In this document: positions 1 through 12,424 of the stretch, piece after piece
Layout: each line of letters begins with the position of its first letter
Numbering within the stretch: position 1 is the first letter of the stretch
Origin: Cryptomeria japonica
Taxonomy: Eukaryota > Streptophyta > Pinopsida > Cupressales > Cupressaceae
Length of the DNA: 64,000 nt
Direction of reading: 5' to 3'
Assembly (NCBI RefSeq): GCF_030272615.1
Contig: NC_081405.1
Location: 315,704,041-315,768,040, forward strand
Position numbers and translations under genes: made by a program
The notes under the pieces: model-generated
The model's input: the letters and a program-made list of their open reading frames with translations, nothing else
What the model was told of the DNA's origin: nothing
Databases searched by the model: none

Positions 1-3000
1 CATAGATCTTGATTATTTATGTGTTCAAATATATGACATCTTAGAATTTTAGGAAGCGTTCATTTACTTTGGTGGTTAGGAGGCCTTTGATAGGATTATT
101 TATTCAATGCACTTAAATTCATAATTTCATTTAGAGGCCTCCAAATAGGTGCCAAGCGTTTAATATAATGAGGTTCATTCATTGGGTTTAAGGTAACCAC
201 CCACAATCGATATCTTTCTTAAATATTAAAAATATGGTTAATCAGACGAGATTCTTTCATTAAGGATTAACTTCAATTAATAGAGTGAGGTCCCTTCATT
301 TGATTTCATGCATAGCCAACTAATGAGTTGTAGTTCTTATATGAAAGATAAAATGTGAGTAGCCATAGAATTCATTTGAAGTTTTGATAATGCAAATAAT
401 TGGACTAATTTCATTAAGGTGGATATGCATTAGGGCACACGAGAGCATCCTTTAAATTAAAATATCGTTAGCTAGATGAAATTCTTCATTTCAAGATTTG
501 AATAATAAGACCATAGTGACATTCTTCTATTAGGATTAAAATACCATTATCTTATTGCATATTACTCTTTTTGGTTTTATGAAGTTAATATGAGAAGGTA
601 CATTTATTAAGATTAAGATTTAAACAACTATACCAAAACTTCCCTTTTTAGTTCCATTTTAGCAACCATAAGGGATTCTTTTATTAAGGTTACAAATATG
701 GATACTAGTTGAGTTCACCCTTGTATGAAATTAATCTGATAAAGATTATTTGTTAAGAATTAAATGTAAACAACTAAGTAAATTCATCTGATAAAGTGAA
801 TTTCAATTAACATGGCGATACTCATTTACAAAGGTAAGAAGGTAAATACCTATATGAGATTCATCCTTTAGATTTCAACTTAGAAATTATAACATTAATT
901 CGAACTTGTTACCCATTCACATTCGTTCGACTTACATGCTTAAAACAAGTTAATCCAATGATGTAATCTAGCAAGATTCTTTCCACTATTACTACGTTTG
1001 ATTAACCTTATCAAAATACTTTTTCCACAACGTTAATTACAATGTTTTAAATACTTTGCCATCATCATAATTTACAATGTTTTATGAACCTAATTAACTA
1101 CATTTATCCAGATGAATAATGTTATGCACTTAGATTTGAATTCATTAAATTTCCACCATACACTTATGCAAGAATACAACCATCCATGATAATCTAAAGC
1201 ATAAAACAAAGTAAGCTAAAAACATCGCATAACACAGATATGATCTCGGAGTTCACCCCTAAAGGGCTACATCTCCGGGTCTGCTCAACTGCAAGACCCC
1301 TCTGACATTTAATATAGTTAAGGTTACATATTTACATGTCTTTACAACTCTGCCCTTTAGGCGAACACATACACTATTCAACATCTACCTCGATTGATTA
1401 TTACATGGTGATCCCTTTTAAAAGCGGGTCAAATTGAATCATAACAAAAAAAAAAACAAACCAACCTAGATTCTATTTGTTTGACGGTACCCTAACTAGG
1501 GGTTTGACCGGCTTATGACCAAACACTAGCATATCAAGTCTCACTATTACCTAACCAAATTTTATTACAGCAATTTAATCTGCAAGGACGTCATTCGGAA
1601 GAGGCATTCGTTTTTTCCATATCATTTCTATCCATTAATGTCGATCAAGTTTATGGTTTTGTTAAATTAACTTTTATTTAAAACTACACATTAATCCATC
1701 ATTAATACTTAGCCCATGTTAATAATGTGTGATACCCGAGCATGACATAATAATAAAAAAACAATAACTATAAATGAAGTATAAATTTACCAGATGACGG
1801 TTATCTAAATCCAAATATTATTTACTAATCTGGAATTAAATAATATAATAGAAACTGAATTAAAAATTAGATAATATAATAGATAACTGAATTTAAAAAT
1901 AACTTCACTCGTTTATTTATCTTCATTAGTTAATTTATATATAATACTAATAAAAAAAAAATGTAAATTAATAAATAAATTTTTAAAAAAAACTTTTTTT
2001 TTCAAATTAAAAAGGGAGGGAAGGTACCCACGTGGACACCCACGTGGGCCGTCCCCCTTGGCAGCCAACTACCATTGGTAGCGCTGCTACCAAATGGTAG
2101 CAGGCCGCTACCTTTGGTAGCGCCGCTACCTTTGGTAGCGCTGCTACCATTTGGTAGCAGTCCGCTACCTCTGGTAGTGCTGCTACTAACAGGTAGCAGT
2201 TGCTACCAGCAGCGATGGGGGGGGGGTAAAAAAAAATCATTTTTTTTATATATATTTTTTTCATTTTATTTTATTTTATTTTTAAATAGAAATCTCTGGT
2301 AAAATGGCAATACCAGACCCAGACCAAAACTGCCAGAATGCAGTCATAAATTTACTAAATGAATATATATATATATTTAAAAAAACAAAACAATTTATGT
2401 AAGTATTACAAAAAGGATGAATGACTCATCAAACACACAGTTTGAAAACACAAATTTACAATATTTTCCAGCAACCCCCATTTTGAAAAACAATCACAGT
2501 CATAGCCATTTTTTTCTTTTTTTTTGAATGACAAGGGTTTCAAAATAGTAGAAGAAATTGTTGAATAACCCTCTCATTAAGCAAATCTTTGGCACAAGGA
2601 AGATCTCTTCTCACACAAAGATCCATCAAAACAAATTTTTAACAATTTTTCTACAAGAAACTTCTCATGGCAAACAATGGAAAATCTGGAAACAAAAATT
2701 GCAAGAACAACATACAAGCCTCTTTTCTTTCCTTTTTTTTTTGTTAAAAACAACTTGAACAAATTGATAAAAGAGATTCCTACCTCAACAAGCTTTCTTG
2801 GAAAGATTTTGATGATGAGCCCCCAAATCTGTTGCTCTAAAACTCCATCCTTGTCCAAAATCCCCAATCTCTCTTCCAAAAACCATGTTTTTTTTTAAAA
2901 ATGACCAAAAGCCAAGAAGCCCCAAAACATTTCCCAACTAGTTTTTAAAATGAGAAACCCTATTTTTGCCCTAATTTTCAATTTCGAAATTAGGCATTTA

Positions 3001-4186
3001 TTTTTTTTGAAAATAAAAGAAACATGAGAATGGAAATCATTATTTTCCATTACTCAATAAATCTAACTTGTTTTATTCTCATTAAAATTAACACGCTTCT
3101 GTTTCTTATTTAATCTCTAATTTTAATCTCTCAATATCAATTTAGGCCTACATTTATATTTCGGAACTATTGACCGGGTAAGGCGTTTTGATTAATTTAA
3201 TTTTCTAAAAATCAATCTTTTTATACTATATCAACTATACAAGTAAAAAGGAAATAATTTCTTTTAAATAATAATAATTTACCCCTTTTTCCTTCCAAAA
3301 TGCGAAAATGAGTAATTTATTTCTATTTCTCAAATGACTTTAAATTTTTCCTTTCCAAAACGCATAACTCATTAAATTCATTATTTTAAAATTAGCTATT
3401 AAATTAACTCGCTATAACATAATAAAGCGACATTTTTAAATAAATGACTAATCTAATGCAAGAGTCTTATTTATTCTAATTTCTCAACTACAAATGCGTA
3501 AATGTTACAAATGCGTAAATGAGCACACTAACCCCAGTTAAATACCTTAAGCTTGCTACAATAATAATTTAAGGCAATCTCTTAAATTAATGGTTAATCA
3601 TATAAAGGAAGCTACCCATTTAAATTTCTAAATTACTAATGTGCACGTCTACACATCAATTTGAATTTAATACTTAGAACAACAAACTCCGCTTACCTCG
3701 TGCAAGGCATGCAAAACGAGGAAGTCCACCAAATCACTTGACATGAAATCCAATGAAAAGAAAGCCCCACGAATCCACACACGATGCTCACCTAACCATG
3801 GCTAAGGCAAGACGAGAGTTATATGACCACCAAATCCGAATTCTAAAGATGAAAGAGGCATACTCAACCTTGCAAATCCCAAAGGAGATGAACCTTGCCC
3901 TAAGCGGTGTTGTACCTGCAATCTCCTGCACCCATGAATTTATACAAGCATGCATATACATATACATATTCAATGAAGGCGTTAGCTCAAGATTTATCAC
4001 AAGGGTTAGGAACAATTACATTTACACGAGAATCGATGCAAAAGCACAATAATAAGTATGCACAGTTATTTATATTATCTAAACTACGCATTTCACCATG
4101 GTTAACCTACCTTTCAAGAATGCCACATAGGAAGTCAATCATGGTCAAATGGGTTTTACAAGTCTAACTAGGGTATGGGCATTACA
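1..4186 (-). mobile_element. LARD-like retrotransposon, 3' LTR (left copy, truncated by window edge)
   Basis: Position 1 onward is a near-perfect direct repeat of 8249-12424. The right copy begins with TGTAATGCCC at 7976, so this copy lacks its first 273 bp, which lie outside the window. It ends GGGCATTACA at 4186, the exact inverted complement of the other terminus. By eye there are only about 30-35 substitutions plus a few indels over 4.18 kb, roughly 99% identity, so insertion was recent. The polypurine tract and primer binding site place the element on the minus strand, making this the 3' LTR. Short ORFs inside (for example 2577-2879 and 3753-4052) are not supported as genes. Confidence 0.93.
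2071..2213. repeat. GGTAGC/GCTACC palindrome cluster in left LTR
   Basis: About 140 bp made of alternating GGTAGC and GCTACC hexamers, each pair able to form a short hairpin (for example GGTAGCGCTGCTACC). It is GC-rich inside an otherwise AT-rich LTR. Two perfect CACGTG G-boxes lie just before it, at 2029-2034 and 2041-2046. The right LTR has the same cluster with one unit of about 18 bp fewer. A role in LTR regulation or recombination is inference. Confidence 0.85.
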
Positions 4187-4197
4187 TTCTCCCCCCC
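4187..4197 (-). other. Polypurine tract of the LARD element
   Basis: The plus strand reads TTCTCCCCCCC immediately after the left LTR, so the minus strand is a purine run (GGGGGGGAGAA) directly upstream of the LTR start TGTAATGCCC. This is where a plus-strand DNA primer (PPT) is expected in an element read on the minus strand. Confidence 0.85.
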
Positions 4198-5464
4198 TAG
4201 GCTCCGACTTACTCCTGGAAGTCGCAAAGCTAAACGGAAGTCCTGCAACACTTATTAGTCCTTAAACTCAATTAACAATTATCAATTTGCACAAACAACT
4301 ATTTTGCCATCATCTTAGAACATTATTCATAAATCCTCTACAAGTGTCATCATCCATTAACAAAAATGCATATAACATCATTCACATCTTAGAACGTTCT
4401 AGAATTTACACACAATTATAGTAAAGATACGAGACTTTTTCCCTTTTTATTACACCAAATTTAAGCAATTTAAAATATATAGACACAGTTATCATACTCA
4501 TTTATCAAACATGACAAGAAAATATGCTCTCAAGGTCAATTTCTCTCACCAATTCATCTCTTTCACAAAACTTTATCGCATAGAACTAGCTTCACATATC
4601 AATTTTTTTTACAACCAAGTTAACTTTCGTCAAATAAGAGCAATGTAAGAACTCAATTGTTTACATTTTTCAGACATACAAGAACCTTTCCAATGACTAT
4701 GCCCCATAACATAGTGACAAGTTAATACCATTTAATCCATGATTACACATAATATCCATCCACAAGACTGGTTTGCACAACACAATAGGGCACATGTGAG
4801 CATGTCTAATGCTTGGTCAAAGGTAACATATATGATCCACATCTCTATGCCTGCTCTCAGAATAAATACATGATCAACAAATGTCCAACATCTCACTCGA
4901 GGGCTTGATGGTGCTAGGATACACCATAGCGGTGCTACCTTCCATACAAGTCCCTTGTGAATATCCCTTGTTGTGTAAGGTGTTTAGCCTCCAAGAGATA
5001 GTCACCACTCATAGGTAGGTAGTGGATCCTAGCTGTTTCATAGCCTCACATACCTCCATCCTCAAGGTTCCCTGCGTCTACTTCCTCGTATACACTCATC
5101 CAAGCCCGTCTCCTACGCTCTTGGAGAGTAATTCACATTGCAACACAAGACCAGCATACGAAAACATCAAGGATAAACCGGTTTAGCCACCAAAGTACAA
5201 AAGAATAAAGATCATAATTGTCAATTCCAACAATAAAACAAGAAAATAATTTCCGGATTTGCAACATCAAGTCAAGTAAGATCAAAATTGCAAGATCGTG
5301 GCTAAACTGTCAAGGTCAAAGTAAAATAAATTGCTGGTCCACAAGGAAATAAATAAAGAATTAAAAGAAAATCATAATTGCACATTACATCACTACGTGA
5401 CTAATAGCTAGCCACCAACGAGGAAGGAAGGAACAATCGTCTAGCTATCCTAGTAGCTCATCAT

Positions 5465-5745
5465 GTGGTGTGGCCAAGTCACACATCCACATGGCATGGC
5501 AATGTGCACCTCGACATCACCCCGCATCACGTCGTCACGTGGCATGGCTCTACCCAATACCTAGCGGTAGGCCGCATGGAAATGTCTACTACATCCCGCA
5601 TCGTGTCTCAGCACGACATGGCAATACTCCAAGCGGACAAAGCACGCAATGGACGTATCCCGCATGGCAGTGTACCCCGCGGATAAGGCACGCGCTGGTC
5701 ACACTCCGCATAGCGATGTTTCTCTCAGGATACTCGCCGTAAGCC
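5465..5745. repeat. GC-rich imperfect repeats in LARD interior
   Basis: About 280 bp in which CCGCATGGCAATGT-like motifs recur with CCGCAT and GGCATGGC variants at irregular 50-60 bp spacing. Overlapping short ORFs in this block have no recognisable domain. The composition differs sharply from the surrounding AT-rich interior. It may be a structured RNA element, such as a packaging or dimerisation signal, but this is inference only. Confidence 0.5.
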
Positions 5746-7961
5746 AGAGGTATACATGGCTAGGGTCTACCCACAAGTCTACCAACACTAGTCAGTTGGC
5801 AACTTATGTAAGAACAATAACACGCCTCTCATGAAGACAAGGCAACAAATGCTCCAATAGAATTCCATCAATATGCTCAAAAACTGCCATCTATATGCTC
5901 AAAATAAAGGATAGGAATCAGGCTGGCACACATGAACCTCGTAAATCGGTTCATCACAAGGGGAAGTATTGAGTACACCTATGTTATAACTTCATTACAA
6001 AACTATATTTTTCCTCAAAATAGAGAAGCTAAAGTCGCTTCGCGTCGACATTACTTGTACGTTGCTCATACTATTCAAGGAATGGTGACTTCTACTACTA
6101 CCCCTTCACATACTGACTTATCAACAACCCGTGGGTTGGCACTCAGTAAGGAAACAAATAAGCAACATCACATAGATAGGTATGGTTTCCCATACTCATA
6201 AGCAAACATATTCCCCATGGTTGATTACTTCACCATCCCATGGGCACACAAAACAAGTACGGGTTTTCTCACAACACACACAGAGTAGCACCATTACTGG
6301 TTTAGTCACATTTACGGGGAGTACTTTACATTATGCTAACATATACTCAAGGGAAGTTTTAATTATGCTTTACACATGAATCACCAAACAAAGTTTACTC
6401 TAGATCCACGTACTGAAATTTTCAACAATTCAAATTTACACAAAGAATTAACATCATTCTGATATCTTTCTCAATTTCCCTTAAGCCTTTTCATTCACAT
6501 TACTAACTATGCAATCTCCCTTTCCGAGATGAAAAACTTTTCCCTTTCAATTAGAAGCCCAAAGCAACATACAATTTCATATGCATTATAAGAATTTCTT
6601 TAAATCACTGCATTCTAAATAGTATTTCAAAAAACAACAATTCCTATATTTTAGACATGAGGAGGAAGAGAGTTGGAAAATCAACTATTTCCTACGAATA
6701 CACAAGAATTTCAAAATCACACCATATGCTCGGATATAAGTTTATCATTTGAGTTGCACGGTTTTCATTTTGCTATCTTTTAGGAAGGTGTCAAAGCATC
6801 CTAACATGACATTTCTAATCATTATTGTTGCACTATAATGTTCTAGTTTTCCGAACAAGAATTCAAAACAATCAAACTTTCTTTTGTAATACAAGTCTTT
6901 TTGAGAACAATCGCTGTTCGCAATACAATACAATACAATACAATAATACATCAAATTTAACATTGAAAATTTATAATACGACAAGGAGGACAATGAAGAG
7001 TTATCTACTAGCTTTTACACATTTAATGCATACAAATCAACAAGTCTTTCATTTACTCTTTCTTAAACACAATAAGGCAATTATCTAAATCCAAAGCAAG
7101 TTAACTGGTGCATCACTTAATAGGTCCTAAATCACACTAGTTGAATAAGCACTTAAAACAATCTTTCGAGGAGCACATTAATTCACTCTTGAAGCTACTA
7201 CAATATGTCCTCCTTTGGTATTCTTTTCACATCAAGCAATTTTCACAAAATCACTATGCGCATTTTAATGCACCTTACTTAAAATGGAATTTAACTATAC
7301 TACTCCTACCAAACACATGGAGAGCCCTTAATGCAAACATACCATTTTCTATCATTAACCAAAAATTAACTCCCAAGTCATTCCCTTTCACAATCTAAAG
7401 TGCAAAAACGTTATGAGGCTCACACAAGGGCTCAAGATATATCATCCTTTCTCTTGCAATAAGAAAAATAAGAGATAGCTACACATATCAATTCCTTTTA
7501 ATTTTCTAGAGACAGAAGAGAGAGAGTCATAATCTCTAAATTTCTACATAATAAGCATTAATATTTGCCATACTAGTCTTTAAAGTGGACAATCATTAAG
7601 ATAGATCAAAACCATAAACACGCACATACCATACTTCCAGATTCAAGATATTAACAACCAACCCAGATGGATTAGTCAAAAGAGTTAAATAAATCGAAAA
7701 TGAAGGTACATACGACTCCCTTTTAAAGTAGGAGAAATCGTAGACCAAGACCTCAATAAGTAGACAAAACACCCATAATTATTTCCAAAACACCCACATC
7801 AAGAAGGTGAAGCAAGGTGTGAACACACACACGTTACACACAAGTAGGGTTTGTTAAATCACACCCTCACATCAAGGTGGGCAAGCATACAACATAAGGT
7901 AGACACACACACACCCACTAAGGGCACAAGCGAAACCAGAGATCCCAGTGTTGCAACATGG

Positions 7962-7973
7962 GCTCTGATACCA
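7962..7973 (-). other. Primer binding site (tRNA-iMet type) of LARD
   Basis: The plus strand GCTCTGATACCA is the reverse complement of TGGTATCAGAGC, the usual plant initiator-Met tRNA primer binding site. It lies two bases from the LTR terminus at 7976, which fixes element orientation as minus and identifies 7976-12424 as the 5' LTR. Confidence 0.93.
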
Positions 7974-7975
7974 AG

Positions 7976-10900
7976 TGTAATGCCCCGCCAGGAAACCCCA
8001 AAGGGTTTAAGTTAAAAACACTCAATTAGAGTGTAAATTTTTTTTTAAAAAATAATAATTAAGAGCGTTAATGAAAAGTTACAATATTAAGATAGATTGA
8101 AGTTATCTCAAGTTATCTCTAACTAGATAACACAACGGAAGGCTAAAACGATCCTAAGGAGTTTCCCAACGCGATTACATAACCTTACACCTAACTCAAC
8201 TTGCGTCATTAGATCCATTAAACTGGATATCATAATTACGAGATAATGCATAGATCTTGATTATTTATGTGTTCAAATATATGACATCTTAGAATTTTAG
8301 GAAGCGTTCATTTACTTTGGTGGTTAGGAGGCCTTTGATAGGATTATTTATTCAATGCACTTAAATTCATAATTTCATTTAGAGGCCTCCAAATAGGTGC
8401 CAAGCGTTTAATATAATGAGGTTCATTCATTGGGTTTAAGGTAACCACCCACAATCGATATCTTTCTTAAATATTAAAAATATGGTTAATCAGACGAGAT
8501 TCTTTCATTAAGGATTAACTTCAATTAATAGAGTGAGGTCCCTTCATTTGATTTCATGCATAGCCAACTAATGAGTTGTAGTTCTTATATGAAAGATAAA
8601 ATGTGAGTAGCCATAGAATTCATTTGAAGTTTTGATAATGCAAATAATTGGACTAATTTCATTAAGGTGGATATGCATTAGGGCACACGAGAGCATCCTT
8701 TAAATTAAAATATCGTTAGCTAGATGAAATTCTTCATTTCAAGATTTGAATAATAAGACCATAGTGACATTCTTCTATTAGGATTAAAATACCATTATCT
8801 TATTGCATATTACTCTTTTTGGTTTTATGAAGTTAATATGAGAAGGTACATTTATTAAGATTAAGATTTAAACAACTATACCAAAACTTCCCTTTTTAGT
8901 TCCATTTTAGCAACCATAAGGGATTCTTTTATTAAGGTTACAAATATGGATACTAGTTGAGTTCACCCTTGTATGAAATTAATCTGATAAAGATTATTTG
9001 TTAAGAATTAAATGTAAACAACTAAGTAAATTCATCTGATAAAGTGAATTTCAATTAACATGGCGATACTCATTTACAAAGGTAAGAAGGTAAATACCTA
9101 TATGAGATTCATCCTTTAGATTTCAACTTAGAAATTATAACATTAATTCGAACTTGTTACCCATTCACATTCGTTCGACTTACATGCTTAAAACAAGTTA
9201 ATCCAATGATGTAATCTAGCAAGATTCTTTCCACTATTACTACGTTTGATTAACCTTATCAAAATACTTTTTCCACAACGTTAATTACAATGTTTTAAAT
9301 ACTTTGCCATCATCATAATTTACAATGTTTTATGAACCTAATTAACTACATTTATCCAGATGAATAATGTTATGCACTTAGATTTGAATTCATTAAATTT
9401 CCACCATACACTTATGCAAGAATACAACCATCCATGATAATCTAAAGCATAAAACAAAGTAAGCTAAAAACATCGCATAACACAGATATGATCTCGGAGT
9501 TCACCCCTAAAGGGCTACATCTCCGGGTCTGCTCAACTACAAGACCCCTCTGGCATTTAATATAGTTAAGGTTACATATTTACATGTCTTTACAACTCTG
9601 CCCTTTAGGCGAACACATACACTATTCAACATCTACCTCGATTGATTATTACATGGTGATCCCTTTTAAACGCGGGTCAAATTGAATCATAACAAAAAAA
9701 AAAACCAACCAACCTAGATTCTATTTGTTTGACGGTACCCTAACTAGGGGTTTGATCGGCTTATGACCAAACACTAGCATATCAAGTCTCACTATTACCT
9801 AACCAAATTTTATTACAGCAATTTAATCTGCAAGGACGTCATCCGGAAGAGGCATTCGTTTTTTCCATATCATTTCTATCCATTAATGTCGATCAAGTTT
9901 ATGGTTTTGTTAAATTAACTTTTATTTAAAACTACACATTAATCCATCATTAATACTTAGCCCATGTTAATAATGTGTGATACCCGAGCATGACATAATA
10001 AAAAAAAAACAATAACTATAAAGGAAGTATAAATTTACCAGATGACAGTTATCTAAATCCAAATATTATTTACTAATCTGGAATTAAATAATATAATAGA
10101 AACTGAATTAAAAATTAGATAATATAATAGAAAACTGAATTTAAAAATAACTTCACTCGTTTATTTATCTTCACTAATTAATTTATATATAATACTAATA
10201 AAAAAAAAAATGTAAATTAATAAATAAATTTTTTAAAAAAACTTTTTTTTTCAAATTAAAAAGGGAGGGAAGGTACCCACGTGGACACCCACGTGGGCCC
10301 TCCCCCTTGGCAGCCAACTACCATTGGTAGCGCTGCTACCAAATGGGAGCAGGCCGCTACCTTTGGTAGCGCTGCTACCATTTGGTAGCAGTCCGCTACC
10401 TCTGGTAGCACTGCTACTAACAGGTAGCAGTTGCTACCAGCAGCGATTGGGGGGGGGGTAAAAAAAAATCTTTTTTTATATATATATATTTTTTCATTTT
10501 ATTTTATTTATTTATTTAATAGAAATCTCTGGTAAAATGGCAATACCAGACCCAGACCAAAACTGCCAGAATGTAGTCATAAATTTACTAAATGAATATA
10601 TATATATATATATTTAAAAAAAAAAAACAATTTATGTAAGTATTACAAAAAGGATGAATGACTCATCAAACACACAGTTTGAAAACACAAATTTACAATA
10701 TTTTCCAGCAACCCCCATTTTGAAAAACAATCACAGTCATAGCCATTTTTTTCTTTTTTTTTTGAATGACTAGGGTTTCAAAATAGTAGAGGAAATTGTT
10801 GAATAACCCTCTCATTAAGCAAATCTTTGGCACAAGGAAGATCTCTTCTCACACAAAGATCTATCAAAACACATTTTTAACAATTTTTCTACAAGCAACT

Positions 10901-12424
10901 TCTCATGGCAAACAATGGAAAATCTGGAAACAAAAATTGCAAGAACAACATACAAGCCTCTTTTCTTTCCTTTTTTTTTTGTTAAAAACAACTTGAACAA
11001 ATTGATAAAAGAGATTCCTACCTCAACAAGCTTTCCTGGAAAGATTTTGATGATGAGCCCCCAAATCTGTTGCTCTAAAACTCCATCCTTGTCCAAAATC
11101 CCCAATCTCTCTTCCAAAAACCATGTTTTTTTAAAAAAATGACCAAAAGCCAAGAAGCCCCAAAACATTTCCCAACTAGTTTTTAAAATGAGAAACCCTA
11201 TTTTTGCCCTAATTTTCAATTTCGAAATTAGGCATTTATTTTTTTTGAAAATAAAAGAAACATGAGAATGGAAATCATTATTTTCCATTACTCAATAAAT
11301 CTAACTTGTTTTATTCTCATTAAAATTAACACGCTTCTGTTTCTTATTTAATCTCTAATTTTAATCTCTCAATATCAATTTAGGCCTACATTTATATTTC
11401 GGAACTATTGACCGGGTAAGGCGTTTTGATTAATTTAATTTTCTAAAAATCAATCTTTTTATACTATATCAACTATACAAGTAAAAAGGAAATAATTTCT
11501 TTTAAATAATAATAATTTACCCCTTTTTCCTTCCAAAATGCGAAAATGAGTAATTTATTTCTATTTCTCAAATGACTTTAAATTTTTCCTTTCCAAAACG
11601 CATAACTCATTAAATTCATTATTTTAAAATTAGCTATTAAATTAACTCGCTATAACATAATAAAGCGACATTTTTAAATAAATGACTAATCTAATGCAAG
11701 AGTCTTATTTATTCTAATTTCTCAACTACAAATGTGTAAATGTTACAAATGCGTAAATGAGCACACTAACCCCAGTTAAATACCTTAAGCTTGCTACAAT
11801 AATAATTTAAGGCAATCTCTTAAATTAATGGTTAATCATATAAAGGAAGCTACCCATTTAAATTTCTAAATTACTAATGTGCATGTCTACTCATCAATTT
11901 GAATTTAATACTTAGAACAACAAACTCCGCTTACCTCGTGCAAGGCACACAAAACGAGGAAGTCCACCAAATCACTTGACATGAAATCCGATGAAAAGAA
12001 AGCCCCACGAATCCACACACGATGCTCACCTAACCATGGCTAAGGCAAGACGAGAGTTATATGACCACCAAATCCGAATTCTAAAGATGAAAGAGGCATA
12101 CTCAACCTTGCAAATCCCAAAGGAGATGAACCTTGCCCTAAGCGGTGTTGTACCTGCAATCTCCTGCACCCATGAATTTATACAAGCATGCATATACATA
12201 TACATATTCAATGAAGGCGTTAGCTCAAGATTTATCACAAGGGTTAGGAACAATTACATTTACACGAGAATCGATGCAAAAGCACAATAATAAGTATGCA
12301 CAGTTATTTATATTATCTAAACTACGCATTTCACCATGGTTAACCTACCTTTCAAGAATGCCACATAGGAAGTCAATCATGGTCAAACGGGTTTTACAAG
12401 TCTAACTAGGGTATGGGCATTACA
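7976..12424 (-). mobile_element. LARD-like retrotransposon, 5' LTR (complete, 4449 bp)
   Basis: Complete LTR from TGTAATGCCC to GGGCATTACA, a perfect 10-bp terminal inverted repeat with TG/CA ends. From 8249 it aligns with window positions 1-4186. It carries the palindrome cluster and paired G-boxes described for the other LTR. A TATA-like GTATAAATT on the minus strand lies near 12175. Flanking bases at 12425-12429 are TTAGG, and the matching target duplication would lie left of the window. At about 4.45 kb it is very long for a plant LTR. Confidence 0.95.
10320..10444. repeat. GGTAGC/GCTACC palindrome cluster in right LTR
   Basis: Same cluster as at 2071-2213, but one hairpin unit of about 18 bp shorter and with a few substitutions (GGTAGC changed to GGGAGC in one arm). 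Paired CACGTG motifs precede it at 10278-10283 and 10290-10295. LTRs are identical at insertion, so the unit was lost or gained afterwards. Confidence 0.85.

Larger units (their letters stand above)
4187..7975 (-). mobile_element. LARD internal domain, non-coding (3.8 kb)
   Basis: This is the sequence between the two LTRs. No reading frame resembling gag, protease, integrase, reverse transcriptase or RNase H was found on either strand, and all ORFs are under about 90 codons. The element therefore fits the large retrotransposon derivative (LARD) definition: long LTRs, long non-coding interior, intact PBS and PPT. Movement would have to rely on proteins supplied in trans. A GC-richer block lies at 5465-5745 and an (AATAC)n run near 6925-6945. 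Confidence 0.85.

Noticed and set aside
2071-2213. CRISPR-like array
   Set aside because: Palindromic units are irregular and lack uniform spacers, and this is a plant genome context.
3753-4052. 99-codon ORF repeated identically at 11991-12290
   Set aside because: Identity simply reflects the two LTRs. The frame lies close to the LTR end and opposite to element orientation.
10815-11288. 157-codon minus-strand ORF in the right LARD LTR
   Set aside because: The left LTR copy carries only a 100-codon version because of a small indel, composition is AT-driven, and no domain is visible. It is not conserved as coding.
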